A stretch of 64,000 nucleotides of DNA. It comes from Tetragonia tetragonoides. Lineage: Eukaryota; Streptophyta; Magnoliopsida; Caryophyllales; Aizoaceae. Both the position numbers and the translations under genes were made by a program. A model generated the notes under the pieces. The model did not search any database and was not told the DNA's origin. It worked only from the letters and a program-made list of their open reading frames with translations. Shown here piece after piece: positions 60,501 to 64,000 of the stretch (within the stretch, counting starts at the first letter, position 1; the number at the start of each line of letters is the position of its first letter). Where the stretch lies: positions 560,501-624,500 of the forward strand of contig CM076150.1 in assembly GCA_038025085.1 (NCBI GenBank), given 5' to 3'.

Positions 60501-63167
60501 GTGAATTCAGGAATAAGTAAAGCAAAAAATTACCTAACAAAGCATAGCCAACCCGACCTCTGGCACATACAAGCATGCAACTAAAGCCCCGAAATTTGTC
60601 CAAGAATAGAATAAGAACTATTTGAAATCTTCTTACAAATATCGCAACATAAGAAAGCAGATAAAATACTGGGAATGTTTATATACGAGTTTGAATGCCA
60701 AATTCTACGGGCGTAAATGATCTAGAAGAGGCTCCATCTCTAATCCTAATATATATAGACAATACAGTTCCAAAAACTGAAAAGAGATATACCAGATATG
60801 AGAATCTAGCGTCCAGAAAACATACATGATGATAAATATAGCACAGGCATTCTGGCATGAATCTCAGATTTGCAGCTTCCCCCCATATAAGCAGGTACAA
60901 CCCCATGTACAATAGCTTACGTTGTTGCACCTCTTGCTGTATTGTCGGCAGCCTGTAAATCGGTTAAGGCAAGGTGGGAGCAAAGGCATTAAGATTTAAC
61001 TAATCAGCCACTAAAGTTTTGATAAGCAAGAAGTGTGATCAAGAGCTTGCAACTTTGCATATCGCAACAGGGCACCAAGGTTATTTCACAAATGTCAGAA
61101 AGCACTATCCCATCCCCTTACCACCAACATATCAAATAAGAAAATCCAAGAAAGTGATGCTTATACAATGAACACTGAATAAGGACAAAACCACTTCATT
61201 TCAATTTCAAAATCAACACTTTTCATGGCCTGCATGGTCTCATGTGTAAAAGGGCCAGGAATAATAGAAATTTAACGCAGTAGTTTGAGTTTCAAAGGCT
61301 CACCAAAGACTACTCTTACGATCTAAGTATTTGCACCATCTTTTATAGCTCTTGAAAAGCTTTTTCATCACTTCTGTCAATGCACGTTCATCCAGCTGAA
61401 AACAGATTACTTGTTAAAAGAATCTGGACAAGCTAACAAGAGCTACATGCCTACATAATATATATGCATATAGATACAGATATAGAACACTCTTCTCGAC
61501 ACCGGGGGCCATATGTGAACGCTTCTTAAACGAGATCAATAATTCATATCTTAATATCACAACCAATATTACCAATCAATAAAAGGGATCACCTTAGGCT
61601 GCTGATCAGGCTTTGGAAACTGTCGTATGTGAACATTAGCAAGTAACAAAATGAGGTGCTCTCTTTGATTCGCCACATTATCTTTCTGCACATCATTGAA
61701 CAATCATCAACGCCCTTGAGATCAGAATAAAGTAAACAAAACCCATTATCTAATCCATCACAATACAAACAAACGCTTTGTTATAGTCCAAAAAGAGTTA
61801 AAAAGCTCAAAGACAAAGCACCTGAAATCCAAACATAGCCTGAAGCCAGTCTAGGATATCTTCATCTTGTTTCTTCTTGTATCCCTTTGGCCATGGAAGG
61901 CCTCTAGTATTTCGAAGTGCGAGAACAGTAGCTTGGATCTGCAAACCCATGTTTAGGATCCAGAAGGAGCACCAAACACTCCAAATATAAGAATGGGATA
62001 AAAAAGGGAATAACAATTAAAACATACCTCTGGAAATCTCATTATTGGCTGATTGGCACTATCAGGATCAAGAGGGAGAATATTGTAAGGGGCATAAATT
62101 TCTGTTTTCTCAGCCACTTTATTGTGTGTTTCCATAATCTACAAAAAGTTACACCATAAATGCATACTGGATACACACACAAAAAAAAGGGCAGAAGTGA
62201 AGCATGCTCATAAATACTAATTTATCACACCTCACGGTCAACTTCCATGGACTGTGTCAAGTTAACAGCCTTCAGAACTTCAAACAGAACATTGGCCGTT
62301 TGATATGCCTTGGTGAGCTGAGCACTGAATACAAAAATGGTTTGTTACGATTCCAGTAATATAGCATAGAACATGACAAAAACCTTAAATTTTTTTTGTG
62401 TTGTTTCCCTGCATAACCAACTCACCGGTCTGCCTTGTCAGCTGCATTTTGCAAAGCTTGGATATATTTCTTGTAGTAATGCTGATAAAAACTTTGCATT
62501 TCACGGGCATCACTTTTCTTAACTCTTCCCATCAATGTTGGATCATTCTCCTGCATAATTAGAAATGTGCAGCTCAAAATGAAGTCTTAACTAGCAATTA
62601 CATCCCTGGTCTCATACTATATGAAGAAAACAATGCACAAGAGGGGGGAGGGGGGGAAGTCAGCTGCCAGCACATATCAGCAAGAAATTCATCACTAACT
62701 TCACCAATACGCTACTGCAAGAATCACTTCTGCTGTTGGCAGAGGTGAAAACCAAATTGTAAAAAAAGAAAAAGAAAAAAAAAATAAGGCTTTATCTATA
62801 GATACTAGAAATTCATGGTACCAGATGAGCAAAAAAAAAAAGAAATTCATGGTACCAAAAACCTATTTAAAATAGGCAACAGAGACAATGTCATGTTTTA
62901 CAATCATTGTAATGCTAGCAAAACAGGAAGGAAAAGATAATTTGCATAAGGAAACAAACACAGCTTTTAGGGAGTACATTTTATCATCCCTCCCATAATT
63001 TATGCACTGAAAAAGGATATTCTATAAGAGCTTAGATCTTCACAATTTAGGCAATTATGAACTTACCCTTTCTAGCCTCTGAAGAAGGGCAGTTTTGAAT
63101 TGACGAACACCACGCCCGCTAGAAGTTGGGTCCAACCTATGCGCTTTCTCGAATGCATAAAATCGAC
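44701..63167 (-). CDS. CALS3: Callose synthase 3-type 1,3-beta-glucan synthase (40 exons visible, 5' end missing)
   Basis: A second GT48 callose synthase, clearly of the CALS3/GSL12 branch. Visible signatures include [46 protein letters not shown] and the C-terminus [17 protein letters not shown]. Forty exons join in phase for 5,648 nt (1,881 codons plus stop at 44701-44703). The first visible exon begins with two bases of a codon, so the first coding exon (about 65-75 residues by comparison with the family) lies beyond the window. The architecture is as in gene 1. In Arabidopsis CALS3 makes plasmodesmal callose and controls symplastic movement in phloem and root; the same role here is inference. 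A GC-AG intron follows the exon at 57471-57349. Several normally conserved residues are altered (see findings), yet every exon is open. Confidence 0.95.
48503..48535. repeat. 33-base G homopolymer in a CALS3 intron
   Basis: An uninterrupted run of 33 G on the plus strand, followed by C and four more G up to 48540. In the transcript this is a C run that starts 14 bases after the donor of the exon 48638-48555. Such a run is rare. It may be unstable or mis-sized by sequencing. Confidence 0.9.
51695..51790. repeat. Two C homopolymers in a CALS3 intron
   Basis: Runs of roughly 13-15 C occur around 51695-51711 and 51776-51786, the second followed by an A run. They lie in the intron 51358-52219. 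Together with the G run at 48503 and the C/A runs at about 40405-40432 they show repeated homopolymer growth in these introns. Confidence 0.8.
55385..55745 (+). repeat. 114-bp direct repeats, LTR/TRIM-like, in a CALS3 intron
   Basis: 55385-55498 and 55632-55745 are near-identical copies (two visible mismatches). Each starts TGTTGAAGTGGGTTTATGTT, contains CCACATGGAAAGATTTAGTG and a CATATAAGCAAG TATA-like site, and ends GGTTGG(G/A)ACCTCACTTGA. This organisation resembles small plant LTRs (TRIM-like), with the copies 247 bp apart. The interval has no coding potential. A simple duplication of one LTR fragment is equally possible. Confidence 0.55.
56026..56152 (-). mobile_element. SINE resembling the Au family, with 11-bp target-site duplication
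   Basis: ATCCCTTTTCT at 56015-56025 and 56153-56163 flanks 127 bp. On the minus strand the element carries a box-B-like GGCTCAAGTCC (56134-56124), then CCACTGGAGGTTTTACCAGT, TTAACTTCAGGGCCCATGGG, ATTAGTCAAGCAAGCTTGGA and CTCCCATGTTATC, and an A-rich tail. This order fits the tRNA-derived Au SINE of plants as I remember it. It sits at the edge of a LINE remnant in the CALS3 intron 55213-57140. Confidence 0.85.
56164..56405 (-). mobile_element. Degraded LINE fragment beside the SINE
   Basis: On the plus strand AGATAAGGAATTATCCTATT leads into GGCAAGGAATCCTCCAAAAT and CACACCCTTAAAAAAAGCCC. These are counterparts of the tail blocks in the LINE copies at 28851 and 23311 (AGGATAAGGTATCCTC and CACCCTTAAAGGCCCCC). 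No clear coding remains and the boundaries are approximate. Confidence 0.5.
59178..59352. repeat. Nested inverted and direct repeats in a CALS3 intron
   Basis: TTATCCCAGAGGGCAAATAG (from 59178) is inverted at 59274-59294 (CCTATTTGCCCTCTTGGGAT). A 21-bp direct repeat beginning ACTTCGACACATG lies at 59232-59252 and 59332-59352, exactly 100 bp apart. GGGTAGTATACATT also occurs twice between them. See findings for a link to the adjacent LINE. Confidence 0.8.
59340..59706 (+). mobile_element. LINE (L1-type) 3' end with readable ORF2 tail, in a CALS3 intron
   Basis: The frame ending at 59604 carries [20 protein letters not shown] and [15 protein letters not shown], the C-terminal tail of a plant L1-type ORF2 and the same protein tail as the copy at 28851. 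It is followed by GAGGACTCCTTGTCCTCTTA, an AT-rich 3' UTR and an A-rich end at about 59693-59706. It is 5'-truncated. The left boundary is near the direct repeat at 59332-59352. Confidence 0.75.
59944..60327. mobile_element. Probable MITE with GGAAA-rich ends, in a CALS3 intron
   Basis: The left part (CTAATTTGGTAGAGAGGAAA...GGAAGAGAAAGAAGGG) and the right part, reversed (CCTTGTTTGGTTATATTGAG...GGAAAGGAAAAGAAATG), form long imperfect inverted repeats of purine-rich sequence. The CTTGTTTGGTTATATTGAG terminus is typical of plant MITEs. It does not encode protein. Confidence 0.55.
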
Positions 63168-64000
63168 CTGCCATACCACCAATCGTCATCAAAAATTCAC
63201 GCCACCAATCGTCATCAGAAATTCACGATTGAGTGCCAAATTGGATGACAAGCACACATAAATTCATGAATAATGTCAAAAGTGAAAGAAAAAAATGAAG
63301 ATGGAACTAAAGCAGTGCAAGAAAGTAACCATTCCTCCCTTCCCATAATAAAAGCTTCCCTTTCGAGCTTCCACATAGCATCTTTTTTATGAAGACGACT
63401 TTGAGGTTAGGATGGCACGAGAAAAACCATAGCAAAATGGAATACTTCAATGCAACGTTTTTTCACCGGGAACTGGGGTTAAAATAGCCAAAACTACCCT
63501 CTATATTAACAAGTGAGTAACAAGCAGAAAGCTAGTCGACTGCAGAAACATTTTTTTACTCAACACTTGAAAGCACAGAGAAAAATCATTTCATAGATAA
63601 TTCACACCAAAACAAACTAAAAATCAGCAATGAGCAGATTTTCCTTCAATAATACAGAGTCAAGGTTATACTAAAGCTAAGACAGCTCTGTCCAGGGAGA
63701 GCCAAGGTGTTCTAAGTTAAGAAGCGTCAGCAACGCCATACACACACCAGTAAGGGAAAAAAAAAAAAAAGCTCTAAGTAATTCATTACACATAGTATGA
63801 GAACTGGATATGATCAGCAGGTTTACACCTAATATAAACTCGTGGATACTTTATCAGCTACGTTAGCAATGTTACTCGAAGTTCTCATTCCACATCAGGG
63901 TGTCTATGCCCAACCCTCAGTCATTCCGGTATCCACAATATCCGGATACTCCAAATACACGTTGCCCACAAAAGAAAAAGTCAAATACGACATCGTCAAG
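63168..64000 (-). other. CALS3: Intron 1 of CALS3, running off the window
   Basis: Upstream of the acceptor GGTATGGCAG|GTCGATTTT no coding sequence resembling the family's first exon (PSSLVEIAPILRVANEV-type) could be found up to 64000, so the first exon lies further right. The stretch holds only A/T runs and no recognised repeat. Confidence 0.6.

Larger units (their letters stand above)
58345..63167 (-). other. CALS3: CALS3: N-terminal cytosolic region, first 11 visible exons
   Basis: Exons (5' to 3'): 63167-63067, 62550-62426, 62324-62231, 62138-62028, 61938-61822, 61685-61593, 61395-61304, 60952-60826, 58831-58694, 58598-58522, 58441-58345. They encode the Vta1-like segment ([13 protein letters not shown]) and the FKS1_dom1-like segment ([20 protein letters not shown]), then [10 protein letters not shown] and [16 protein letters not shown]. 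The ~2-kb intron 58832-60825 carries a LINE copy, a MITE and a local rearrangement. Confidence 0.93.

Overview
This is plant nuclear DNA, most likely from an intron-rich eudicot. It is AT-rich, and its genes have many short exons split by GT-AG and a few GC-AG introns. It carries plant-type transposable elements: a tRNA-derived SINE resembling the Au family, L1-type LINE 3' ends, a Stowaway MITE and other MITE-like elements. The species cannot be fixed from the sequence.

Layout, left to right. Bases 1-866 look like the end of an LTR retrotransposon on the minus strand. It abuts a GC-rich tandem array (about 867-5160) of about 14 copies of a ~313-bp unit, with signs of higher-order structure. 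Bases 5160-7980 show nothing I can support. A single-exon minus-strand gene (8079-9941) encodes a 620-residue Met/Gln/Asn-rich, coiled-coil plant protein of unknown function, with a plausible TATA box at 10432-10439.

The rest is two very large callose synthase (1,3-beta-glucan synthase, GSL) genes in the same orientation. Gene 1 (13043-41480, minus) is an intact CALS9/GSL10-type gene. I could assemble 51 coding exons whose phases all agree, giving 5,718 nt and 1,905 residues, plus an inferred intron in the 5' UTR. Gene 2 (44701 to beyond 63167, minus) is a CALS3/GSL12-type gene. Forty exons are visible, encoding 1,881 residues and the stop. Only the first exon (roughly 65-75 residues) appears to lie beyond the right edge. 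About 3.2 kb separates the gene 2 stop from the gene 1 start.

The two genes share many exon lengths, which shows common descent, but gene 2 has fused exons where gene 1 keeps introns. The introns hold most of the repeats: LINE tails (two with target-site duplications), SINEs (two with target-site duplications), a Stowaway MITE, short tandem duplications and a 33-base G run. Both enzymes would be plasma-membrane proteins that make callose from UDP-glucose, with work in cytokinesis, pollen and cell plates (CALS9) and plasmodesmata or phloem (CALS3) expected from the Arabidopsis relatives.

I found no prokaryote-style system, CRISPR array, rRNA or tRNA gene. The points most worth a second look are the tandem array's higher-order structure, three GC-AG introns, an in-frame alternative donor made by a 39-bp duplication, and unusual residues in the CALS3-type gene.
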